Shown here: piece by piece, positions 1 through 6,732 of the stretch
Layout: each line of letters starts with the position of its first letter
How positions within the stretch are numbered: position 1 is the stretch's first letter
DNA from: Alphaproteobacteria bacterium
Lineage (GTDB): Bacteria > Pseudomonadota > Alphaproteobacteria > Micropepsales > Micropepsaceae
DNA length: 13,562 nucleotides
Assembly: GCA_025935155.1 (NCBI GenBank)
Contig: JAICVV010000022.1
Span: 1 to 13,562 of the forward strand
Direction of reading: 5' to 3'
Made by a program: the position numbers and the translations under genes
Notes under the pieces: generated by a model
Told to the model about the DNA's origin: nothing
Database searches by the model: none
What the model saw: the letters and a program-made list of their open reading frames with translations, nothing else

Positions 1-783
1 ACCTTCATTGAAGCCCTCGGCGCGCATGTTATCGGTGAAGGGCACAGGCTGGCCGTGCTGGCGGTCGATCCGTCCTCACAACGCAGCGGCGGTTCCATCC
101 TGGGCGACAAGACGCGCATGGAATCTCTTGCACGGAACCCGGCGGCCTTCATCCGTCCGTCGCCGGCGGGGACGACACTCGGCGGCGTGGCGCGGCGCAC
201 CCGCGAGGCCATGCTGCTGTCGGAAGCGGCAGGCTTCGATCTGGTGCTCGTCGAAACGGTCGGCGTCGGACAATCGGAAACGGCCGTGTCCGAAATGGTG
301 GACCTGTTCGTGCTGCTGATCGGCCCCGGCGGCGGCGATGAGCTGCAGGGCATTAAGCGCGGGGTGATGGAATCGGCCGATATCCTGCTGGTCACCAAGG
401 CCGACCGGGAACTTAGGCCAGCGGCCGCGCGCGCCGCTTCGGAGTACGCGCTCGCGCTGCACCTCATGAGGCCGAAATACCCGAATCTGCCGCCACAGGT
501 GCTGCAGGTTTCCGCGCTGGAAGGGCAGGGCATCCCTGAGGCGTGGCAGGCCATTCGCTCCCTCCACGAAGCCCTCGAATCCTCCGGGATGCTCCAGAAA
601 GTGCGCCAAAGTCAGCTCAGGAACTGGTTTTGGAATGAGGTCAAAACGGCTTTCGCAGAAGGGATTTTTTCGGATCCCGAGATAGCCAGACAAGCCGGAT
701 TGATCGAACGGGATGTGATTGCTGGCAATCGGCTGCCGGACGCCGCCGCCAAGGCACTTGTTCGCCATTTTCGGCGAGACTAA
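1..783 (+). CDS. meaB: MeaB/ArgK-type GTPase, methylmalonyl-CoA mutase chaperone (5' truncated)
   Basis: The reading frame is open from the first base, so the true start and the P-loop lie left of the window. Visible signatures of the G3E-type MeaB family are VDPSSQRSGGSILGDKTRM (about 64-120), the RPSPAGTTLGGVARRT region, the switch/G3 motif ETVGVGQSE (253-279) and a G4 motif (394-405). MeaB proteins load and protect adenosylcobalamin on methylmalonyl-CoA mutase in the cytoplasm, using GTP hydrolysis; that role is inferred from the family. The C-terminal part (about 570-780) is the usual helical dimerisation arm. The G4 motif reads TKAD where most relatives have NKAD. The mutase gene is not in the window; it may lie to the left. 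The gene ends 68 bases before rpmB on the same strand. Identity is secure, the exact partner is not. Confidence 0.93.
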   Translation, partial: TFIEALGAHVIGEGHRLAVLAVDPSSQRSGGSILGDKTRMESLARNPAAFIRPSPAGTTLGGVARRTREAMLLSEAAGFDLVLVETVGVGQSETAVSEMVDLFVLLIGPGGGDELQGIKRGVMESADILLVTKADRELRPAAARAASEYALALHLMRPKYPNLPPQVLQVSALEGQGIPEAWQAIRSLHEALESSGMLQKVRQSQLRNWFWNEVKTAFAEGIFSDPEIARQAGLIERDVIAGNRLPDAAAKALVRHFRRD

Positions 784-806
784 CCAGCGAACTGGAATCT
801 TGACCG

Positions 807-839
807 GAGCGCCCGAGGCCCCTATGAGGGCCGCTCTTT
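807..839 (+). terminator. Possible weak hairpin between meaB and rpmB
   Basis: GGCCC (817-821) pairs with GGGCC (828-832) around a six-base loop. GAGC (807-810) can pair with GCTC (833-836) if six bases bulge out, and TTT follows at 837-839. It sits in the 68-base gap and could be a weak terminator for meaB or a leader element for rpmB. The stem is imperfect and the T-run short, so either role is a guess. Confidence 0.3.
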
Positions 840-851
840 CGGAGAACGTTT

Positions 852-1154
852 ATGTCGCGCCGCTGTGAATTGACCGGCAAGGGGCCCATGGTTGGCCACC
901 ATGTCAGCCATGCCAACAATAAGAAAAAGCGGGTGTTCCGGCCCAATCTCCAGACCGTGTCGCTGGCCAGCGAAGCGCTCGGTCAGAAGGTCAAGCTGCG
1001 CATCAGCATGAACGCCCTTCGGTCGGTCGACCGTTCCGGCGGCCTCGATCCGTTTCTGCTGAACGCACGGGAGGACGTGCTCTCCAATCGCGCCATGAAG
1101 CTGAAGCGTCAGATCGCGAAGAAGCAGGCCTCGTCCGAAAGCGAAGCGGCCTAA
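852..1154 (+). CDS. rpmB: 50S ribosomal protein L28
   Basis: A 100-residue basic protein opening with [20 protein letters not shown], followed by [14 protein letters not shown], the hallmark N-terminus of bacterial L28. The length of about 100 residues and the lysine-rich tail with a short acidic-alanine end fit alphaproteobacterial L28, which is longer than the roughly 78-residue E. coli form. It is a structural protein of the large ribosomal subunit. GGAG at 841-844 is a fair Shine-Dalgarno site for the ATG at 852. Its stop is only four bases from the end of the converging phytase-like gene. In Rhizobiales, rpmB is commonly found near the esterase-like phytase gene and cobT, which supports reading this stretch as a conserved chromosomal neighbourhood. 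Confidence 0.97.
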   Translation: MSRRCELTGKGPMVGHHVSHANNKKKRVFRPNLQTVSLASEALGQKVKLRISMNALRSVDRSGGLDPFLLNAREDVLSNRAMKLKRQIAKKQASSESEAA

Positions 1155-1158
1155 CCCT

Positions 1159-2211
1159 CTAACCGGCCACCTCGAACATCAGCAGCACGGTCCGCTGCAG
1201 CGTCAGATTATAATTGTCGTCGGAGATCATGTAGAGCAGCGTTTTGCCGCTCGCATCGCGGCGCAGCGCCAGCCCCTCCATATTGTCGATATTCTCGTGC
1301 ATGGTGAATTTGGCAATCTCCTCGCCGTCCAGCCGTGCGGCCGGTTTCACGTCCGCTGTGCTCACACGCCGCACCGCCACCACCACGCCGCGAACCGGCC
1401 CAAAATAATGCCGCTCCAGCAGATACAGCGAGCGGCCATCCGGGCTCATTGCGGCATCGGAGATTTCATACGGATCGTGATGTTTGACACTGAGGCGCTC
1501 GAAACGCGCACCCGGCTTGCGACCCGGGATCGGAATCAGCCACGCCGAATGGTCGTTGCCGCGCACCTGCGGGCTTTCCGCCACTGCAAACAGCGTGTCC
1601 GGCATGATCCGTGTCAGCCCTTCCAGACCCGAATTGAAATCGAGCGTTTTGATATCGTCCGGAGCCGGGATGGTCGTAGGCACCGCATCCAGCGAGTTCT
1701 CCGTGTCATAGCGCAAAATGCGCGCGTCACGCTCGAAACTGACAGCGACCGGACCATCGAGACCTCTGTCGGATAAGACTGCCAGCCCTTCCGCATCCGA
1801 CTCGATTTTCGCCTTCAGCTTACTGCCGTCCTCGCCCTCCATGTCGGCGAGCAGGCCGCTCGTTATGCCGGCGAGATTTCCCCGCTTGTCGTAAGTCAGT
1901 GTCGCCCGTAACCAATGACCTTCGTCGGATTGCGAGAGGATGTGCGTGCCATCCGCGCTGACCAGCAGTCCGGACCATCCGCCAAAGCGCGCGTCGGAGG
2001 AATTGATTTCCAGACCGCCACGATAGATGAGGCCGCCAACCCGCGATTCCTTCAAATCCGCGGAAGAAAGCGGCAGCGCCTTGTACGAAAGCGCTACACT
2101 GTCCGCCGCTTGCTGCGGCCGGATAACAGCCATGCCGCCAAGGCCGTTGCACAGCAGCGCGCCGAATAGGCCGCTCAGAATCTGCGTACTGCAGCCACGC
2201 CTCAAGCCCAT
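1159..2211 (-). CDS. Esterase-like activity of phytase family protein, probably exported
   Basis: A 350-residue protein of the phytase-like beta-propeller family (Pfam phytase-like). The N-terminus has an arginine pair and a hydrophobic run (residues about 10-30) that could be a signal peptide or membrane anchor. The family's repeated blade motifs are clear: [12 protein letters not shown], the acidic-glycine motifs [18 protein letters not shown] and NMEGLAL, and a final SDDNYN close to the C-terminus. Family members are annotated as having phosphoesterase- or phytase-like activity, but substrates are largely unproven. The start ATG lies inside the last codons of cobT (10-base overlap), so it is probably translationally coupled to cobT. 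It converges on rpmB. Its function in relation to cobalt chelation is unknown; the adjacency appears to be an ancestral alphaproteobacterial arrangement. Confidence 0.85.
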   Translation of the reverse strand: MGLRRGCSTQILSGLFGALLCNGLGGMAVIRPQQAADSVALSYKALPLSSADLKESRVGGLIYRGGLEINSSDARFGGWSGLLVSADGTHILSQSDEGHWLRATLTYDKRGNLAGITSGLLADMEGEDGSKLKAKIESDAEGLAVLSDRGLDGPVAVSFERDARILRYDTENSLDAVPTTIPAPDDIKTLDFNSGLEGLTRIMPDTLFAVAESPQVRGNDHSAWLIPIPGRKPGARFERLSVKHHDPYEISDAAMSPDGRSLYLLERHYFGPVRGVVVAVRRVSTADVKPAARLDGEEIAKFTMHENIDNMEGLALRRDASGKTLLYMISDDNYNLTLQRTVLLMFEVAG

Positions 2212-4076
2212 GCCGGCACTCGCATTCGGCCGCGTGGGGTCGCGCGATGGCGGCCGGAATGGGCAAGGTGCGCCGTCTCTTCTGCAAACAATGAAATCAG
2301 CTGTTCCGTCATCGCCCCCCCCAGCTGCTCTGCGTCGACGATGGTGACGGCACGGCGATAATATCGCGTGACATCGTGGCCGATGCCTATGGCGACCAGT
2401 TCCACGGACGACTTTTCTTCAATCTCGCCAATAACGCGCCGCAGATGCTGCTCCAGATAATTTCCTGAGTTCACCGACAATGTGGAATCGTCCACCGGCG
2501 CGCCATCGGAAATCACCATCAGGATCCGCCGCTGCTCCGGCCGCCCCATCAATCGGCTGTGCGCCCACATCAGCGCTTCGCCGTCGATGTTCTCCTTCAG
2601 CAAGCCTTCGCGCATCATCAGCCCCAAGCTCTTGCGCGCGCGCCGCCACGGTTCATCGGCCGCCTTGTAGACGATGTGGCGCAAATCATTGAGGCGCCCC
2701 GGGTGCGGCGGCTTGCCATCGGCGATCCACGTCTCGCGGCTCTGGCCGCCTTTCCACGCGCGCGTGGTGAAACCGAGGATCTCCGTCTTCACGCCGCAGC
2801 GCTCCAATGTGCGCGCGAGAATGTCGGCGCACATCGCCGCCACCATGATCGGGCGTCCACGCATTGAGCCGGAATTGTCCAGCAACAGTGTGACAACGGT
2901 GTCGCGGAAATTGATGTCTGTTTCGCGCTTGAAGGAAAGCGGGTACATGGGATCGATGACGATGCGGGGCAGGCGCGCGGTATCGAGCAATCCTTCCTCC
3001 AGATCGAATTCCCAGCTGCGGTTCTGCTGCGCCAGCAAAAGACGCTGCAGCCGATTGGCCAGCCGCGCCACCAATCCCTGCATCGCCTGCAGCTGTTGAT
3101 CGAGAAAGTTGCGCAGGCGCGACAGTTCTTCGCTGTCGCACAGATCCGTGGCGCTGACGATCTCATCGAATTTCGTCGAGAACACGCGATAGCCCCATTC
3201 GTCCTGATGGGCGAAAGGTTGCTCCGGGCGCCACGGCCGCATGCCCTCGTCGTTTTCCTGTGCGTCCATGGGTTCGGCAGTTTGCATTTCCACTTCGGCA
3301 GCGACGTCGTCCGCATCCTCGCTTTGGGATTCGCTGATTTCGGACTCCGTCACGTCCGATTCGGGCTTTGCTTCGGCGCCTTCGCTGCCTTCCTGGCCTT
3401 GCGGTTCGCCCGCCTCGTGGGTGCCTTCGGCTTCCGCCTCCTCACCGGTTTCATCGCCGAGTTCGAGATCGCGCAGGATGGTGCGCGTGAGCTTCGCGAA
3501 ACCTTTCTGGTCGCGCATTGCGGCTTGGAGTTTTTCAAGATCGGCGCCCGCGCGCTCCTCGATCCATGGCCGCCAAAGATCGAGCACGCGTTTCGCGCTT
3601 TCGGGCGGCTCCGCGCCCGTGAGCCGCTCGCGCACGATCATGGCCACAGCATCGGCCAGCGGCGCGTCGGACCGGTCCTTCACTTTCGAAAGCCCGCGCG
3701 CCGCATAGCGCGCCTCCAGATTGGCCGCGAGATTGTCGGACACGCCCTGCATGGCGAGCGCCCCGATGGCTTCCACCCGCGCCTGTTCCGCCGCTTCGAA
3801 AACGGCGGCGCCCTCGGAGGTGTGCGGCCGGAACTGCTGATGAATTTTGTCTTCGTGGTAGGCGAGTTTTAGGGCATAGGCATCGCCCGCACCGCGTACG
3901 ACAGCGACTTCCGATGGCGGCAGGCTGCGCGAGGGCAGCGGCAGCCGCGCTTTCTTGCCCTTCAGCGCCGGCGGCTCTGCCGAGAAATTCACTTCGAGCT
4001 CCGGCTCGCCCGCGAGCGCGCGCACGGCGATCCCAACGGCGCGCTTGAATGGTTCTGCCGGATACTCGAATTTCAT
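2202..4076 (-). CDS. cobT: Aerobic cobaltochelatase subunit CobT
   Basis: A 624-residue protein matching CobT over its length. The N-terminal conserved domain (residues about 1-205, beginning [14 protein letters not shown]) is followed by a very acidic, Glu/Ser-rich linker (about 205-285). A C-terminal von Willebrand A domain has the MIDAS motif DNSGSM at 400-405 and the later [10 protein letters not shown]. CobT acts with the AAA+ ATPase CobS as the chaperone-like part of the CobN-CobS-CobT complex, which inserts cobalt into hydrogenobyrinic acid a,c-diamide in aerobic B12 synthesis. cobS, usually directly upstream in Rhizobiales, is absent here; an unrelated secreted-protein gene ends 18 bases upstream on the same strand. 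No convincing Shine-Dalgarno site precedes the ATG. The C-terminal 20 or so residues (Arg/His-rich) run into the phytase-like start and may be a lineage-specific tail. Confidence 0.95.
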   Translation of the reverse strand: MKFEYPAEPFKRAVGIAVRALAGEPELEVNFSAEPPALKGKKARLPLPSRSLPPSEVAVVRGAGDAYALKLAYHEDKIHQQFRPHTSEGAAVFEAAEQARVEAIGALAMQGVSDNLAANLEARYAARGLSKVKDRSDAPLADAVAMIVRERLTGAEPPESAKRVLDLWRPWIEERAGADLEKLQAAMRDQKGFAKLTRTILRDLELGDETGEEAEAEGTHEAGEPQGQEGSEGAEAKPESDVTESEISESQSEDADDVAAEVEMQTAEPMDAQENDEGMRPWRPEQPFAHQDEWGYRVFSTKFDEIVSATDLCDSEELSRLRNFLDQQLQAMQGLVARLANRLQRLLLAQQNRSWEFDLEEGLLDTARLPRIVIDPMYPLSFKRETDINFRDTVVTLLLDNSGSMRGRPIMVAAMCADILARTLERCGVKTEILGFTTRAWKGGQSRETWIADGKPPHPGRLNDLRHIVYKAADEPWRRARKSLGLMMREGLLKENIDGEALMWAHSRLMGRPEQRRILMVISDGAPVDDSTLSVNSGNYLEQHLRRVIGEIEEKSSVELVAIGIGHDVTRYYRRAVTIVDAEQLGGAMTEQLISLFAEETAHLAHSGRHRATPRGRMRVPAWA

Positions 4077-4094
4077 GCCGGTAATGTAGAGGAG

Positions 4095-4757
4095 CTAAGG
4101 CGCAGAACAAACGCCCGTAATGCCGCTCCCGTCGAAAGCCATGCTTTGCGGCGACGCGGGCGCTTCGCAGGCGAAAAAGTACACGTACCGATAGATACCG
4201 ATTTGGGCTTCCTGATTTGGCGGAAGCACGTCTGTGATGCCGAAATTCTGTGCCTGACAGGTTTTGTCGAAGGTGTCGCCGCTACCCGCATTGGCCTCCG
4301 CAAAGCAGAAGCCAATACGCACCGGATAGTCGCACTTGTTCTGTACCGCCTGCTTGATGTTCTGCACGCAGGAAGAGGCGTTGCGGAAATTCCGCTTGCC
4401 GGATTTGATGGCATCCGCGCCAGCCATGATCGCGTCGCGGCTCGGTTTCCAGTTGCTGGCGACAACCTTGGTATCGGGCGGCAGACCGGCGACTTCGTCG
4501 TGGTAGCTGTTCGGATCGCAGCCCATGGACTCGAATCCGCGGCTGGTTGCGTATTTTGTCCATTCACTGACGGCGGCATCGCGGCTTGCCGGATCGTAGA
4601 TCGTAAATTCCGACGACAGCAGATAGACAGACTTGCCGGCCTTCATCGCCGCCGGATCGATGGCTACGCACGTTCCGAGGCTCGCAGCTTCGGCGCCGGC
4701 GCAAGTCAGACTCGCGCCGGCAAACAGAAATGCAAATGCGATGTGCCCGAATTTCAT
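4095..4757 (-). CDS. Secreted eight-cysteine protein of unknown function
   Basis: A 220-residue protein from the preferred start MKFGHIAFAF, which opens a clear signal peptide (hydrophobic core about residues 5-20, likely cleavage after AGAEA). An upstream ATG adding 19 residues (4814) would bury the signal peptide, so I prefer 4757. The mature part has exactly eight cysteines (30, 80, 130, 142, 151, 167, 197, 217), enough for four disulfides. The C-terminal half has a compact pattern: NKCDYPVRIGFC, then a cysteine before LPPN, then YFFACEAP and a last cysteine near the end. This pattern resembles other small secreted alphaproteobacterial hypotheticals, but I cannot name the family. It lies 18 bases upstream of cobT on the same strand and could be co-transcribed with it. 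No catalytic motif is visible. Confidence 0.7.
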   Translation of the reverse strand: MKFGHIAFAFLFAGASLTCAGAEAASLGTCVAIDPAAMKAGKSVYLLSSEFTIYDPASRDAAVSEWTKYATSRGFESMGCDPNSYHDEVAGLPPDTKVVASNWKPSRDAIMAGADAIKSGKRNFRNASSCVQNIKQAVQNKCDYPVRIGFCFAEANAGSGDTFDKTCQAQNFGITDVLPPNQEAQIGIYRYVYFFACEAPASPQSMAFDGSGITGVCSAP

Positions 4758-5249
4758 GCCTACCCGGCCCAGCTCCGGTAATCGTATCATGAGTGCACGA
4801 ATGCTGTGGCGCAAGGGCGGGTAACGTCCAGTTGGAGGTGGGATTTTTCATTCCTCTTCCTCTGTTTCCACAAGTAAAACTGGGGCGATTCCGGACACGC
4901 TGCGATCAGCAGAACAGGATGCAGAGAAAATGGGGGTCATGAGTCAGATCGCCCTTATCCCGGGCGTTCAATTTCGCCTCCATCGCATGCTTACTCAGCA
5001 GAACGAGCAGCGTAGTGGCGAAGGTGAAACCCTGCGATTGCAGGTGACCTGCGTGGGTGGGTGTAAGTCCCATGGCATCCTAAAAACTCGCGCCATATTC
5101 AGGAGAGGATGCCGGGCTGGCCTAACCTGCGCGCAATCGGAGTGGGGCGCTGACACCCCTCAGATCCAAACGGCCGACGCGACAAAATTGGGCTGGTGTT
5201 TGCGTCTCACTCTCTATAGTGTGCCGCCGCTTTGCGAGAGGGGTGTCTG
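4758..5249. other. Gene-poor gap between divergent secreted-protein genes
   Basis: Nearly 500 bases without a convincing protein gene. The left part (4758-4960) should carry the promoter of the leftward Cys-rich gene; the best match is TTGCGC and CATGAT spaced 17 on the minus strand, but it is weak. The centre (about 5000-5175) holds the structured block listed separately. The right end should carry the promoter of the Kelch gene; TATAGT at 5215-5220 looks like a -10 box but no well-spaced -35 is seen. A 106-codon frame crossing the gap on the plus strand starts at a GTG and has no family resemblance, so I do not call it a gene. Confidence 0.55.
5000..5175 (+). ncRNA. Structured RNA block, possible 5' remnant of a group II intron (domain I)
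   Basis: The block shows several perfect stems in a row on the plus strand. CCTGC (5031-5035) pairs with GCAGG (5040-5044) around GATT, and TGGG (5058-5061) pairs with CCCA (5069-5072) around TGTAAGT. GGCATCC (5074-5080) pairs with GGATGCC (5107-5113), and GGGG (5144-5147) pairs with CCCC (5156-5159). The strings GGTGAAACCCTGCG, GGGTGTAAGTCCC and CAGATCCAAACGG look like the domain I region of bacterial group II introns as I remember them. No reverse transcriptase, domain V or 3' end is visible, so it would be a truncated remnant. The stems are seen directly; the intron identity is inference. Alternatives are an unrelated cis-regulatory leader of the Kelch gene or a small RNA. Confidence 0.42.
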
Positions 5250-6680
5250 ATGACCGTTCGTGGTTTGGCGTTTGCCGGCGTTGCATTGTGCGTGATGGCG
5301 GGGACGGCTGCCGCTGGAACGGTCGTAAGCCTGAAAAGTCCGGCGCCAGAAGGCGTCGACATCGCCTTTCAGCTGACGGACGGGCGGGTGCTCGGCCAGT
5401 CCTTCAACGAGCAGCACTGGTACATTCTCACGCCCGATAACAAGGGCAGCTATCAGAACGGCACCTGGTCGCGCGTCGCCGACCTTCCCTCCGATTACGC
5501 TCCGTATGCCTTCTCTTCGGCGGTACTGGCCGACGGCCGCGTTGTCGTACAGGGCGGCGAGTACAATTTCGGCAATTTTTCGCTCACGAACCGCGGCGAA
5601 GTTTACGACCCACAGAAGAACAGCTGGACCAAGCTCGCGCCGCCGCCGAAGTGGCACTACATCGGGGATTCCGGCGCCGGTGTGCTGGCGGATGGACGCT
5701 ATTTTGTGCTTGAGAAGCTGACCAAACAGATGGCGGCGCTCGATCCCACGACAATGCAATGGTCAATTTTGCCGACGGCCGACAAGAAGGGCTTCAACTC
5801 GGAAGAGGGCCCTGTGCTAATGCCCGATGCCAGCCTTCTGATCGTCAATGTGAAGGCGGCGCCGCACACGCAGCGCTACGTCCTCAGCGATGGGACGTGG
5901 CACAATGCCGGAAGCACGCCGCAGGGCCTCAACGGTCCCCCATGCTGCACCTGTGTTCCCTACGGCAAAAAACAGAAATGCTATCATCCCCCCGGTGAAA
6001 CGGGACCGGCGGTTCTGCGGCCCGATGGAACGGTTTTCGCGGCGGGCGCGCTGCCGGTCAGCGGTCCGGCCCACACGGCCGTCTATCATCCGGACACCAA
6101 CAGCTGGACGGCTGGGCCGGATTTTCCCAACGGCGATGACGCGGGCGATAATTTCGCTTCGCTGCTGCCGAACGGGAACGTTCTTGTGCAGGGCAATAGC
6201 GGCTTCTCATACGAGTTTGACGGCACCAATCTGACACGGCAGTCCAGCCCGACCGGCGGAGACAGCCTGATGATTCTCCCGACGGGCGAGGTGCTTCTCG
6301 GAGGCGAGGCGCTGTATCAGTCCACCGGCAAGTACAAGTCCGCGTGGCAGCCGACAATTTCAAATGCGCCATCCAGCGTGGATCGCGGCTCGAGTTATCA
6401 GATCTCGGGCACGCAATTTAACGGGCTGTCGCAGGCGAACGGGTTCGGCGACGAGTTGATGACGTACACCAACTATCCGCTGGTGCGCATCACCAATAAC
6501 AGCACAGGTCATGTGTTCTACGCACGCACGCACGATCACAGCACGATGGGCGTGGCGACCGGAAAGGCAACCGTCTCCACGAGCTTCGATGTTCCGGCGG
6601 CAATGGAAACGGGCGACAGCAGCCTGGTGGTTGTTGCGAACGGGATTCCTTCGCAGCCGGTTTCGATCACGGTGAACTAG
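5250..6680 (+). CDS. Secreted Kelch / galactose-oxidase-like beta-propeller protein
   Basis: A 476-residue protein starting at ATG 5250, preceded by GAGAGGGG (5236-5243); an in-frame TTG at 5232 lies upstream of that site and is rejected. The signal peptide (MTVRGLAFAGVALCVMAG, cleavage near AAA/G) implies export. I count seven blade repeats of the x-L-x-DGR-V type: QLTDGRVLGQS, VLADGRVVVQGG, VLADGRYFVLEK, VLMPDASLLIV, VLRPDGTVFAAG, LLPNGNVLVQG and ILPTGEVLLGG. Several are followed by Kelch-like YDPxxNSW strands. The last 110 residues look like the Ig-like C-terminal domain of galactose/glyoxal oxidases, ending SLVVVANGIPSQPVSITVN. The only mature cysteines are C232, C233, C235 and C244. I do not see the full Tyr-Cys/Tyr/His copper-radical set, so oxidase activity is not established. 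It is followed on the same strand by a multicopper oxidase. Confidence 0.82.
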   Translation: MTVRGLAFAGVALCVMAGTAAAGTVVSLKSPAPEGVDIAFQLTDGRVLGQSFNEQHWYILTPDNKGSYQNGTWSRVADLPSDYAPYAFSSAVLADGRVVVQGGEYNFGNFSLTNRGEVYDPQKNSWTKLAPPPKWHYIGDSGAGVLADGRYFVLEKLTKQMAALDPTTMQWSILPTADKKGFNSEEGPVLMPDASLLIVNVKAAPHTQRYVLSDGTWHNAGSTPQGLNGPPCCTCVPYGKKQKCYHPPGETGPAVLRPDGTVFAAGALPVSGPAHTAVYHPDTNSWTAGPDFPNGDDAGDNFASLLPNGNVLVQGNSGFSYEFDGTNLTRQSSPTGGDSLMILPTGEVLLGGEALYQSTGKYKSAWQPTISNAPSSVDRGSSYQISGTQFNGLSQANGFGDELMTYTNYPLVRITNNSTGHVFYARTHDHSTMGVATGKATVSTSFDVPAAMETGDSSLVVVANGIPSQPVSITVN

Positions 6681-6683
6681 CAG

Positions 6684-6716
6684 CAGCGCCGCCTGTCATG
6701 GGCGGCGCTGTTTTTT
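6684..6716 (+). terminator. Strong rho-independent terminator after the Kelch gene
   Basis: A perfect ten-base stem, CAGCGCCGCC (6684-6693) with GGCGGCGCTG (6701-6710), has a seven-base loop and is followed by six T (6711-6716). It begins three bases after the Kelch stop and ends 16 bases before the multicopper oxidase ATG, leaving no room for a promoter in between. Confidence 0.9.
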
Positions 6717-6732
6717 CGCAAAGGGGTTGAAA

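Noticed and set aside
3096..3872. 258-codon frame antisense to cobT
   Set aside because: Its composition mirrors the codon bias of cobT, with no family motif.
4990..5175. Cobalamin riboswitch, suggested by nearby cobT and meaB
   Set aside because: No B12-box or core strings of that riboswitch are visible, and the block is on the strand opposite cobT.
4930..5250. 106-codon plus-strand frame in the gap before the Kelch gene
   Set aside because: It starts at GTG without a ribosome site, covers the RNA-like stems and has no recognisable protein feature.
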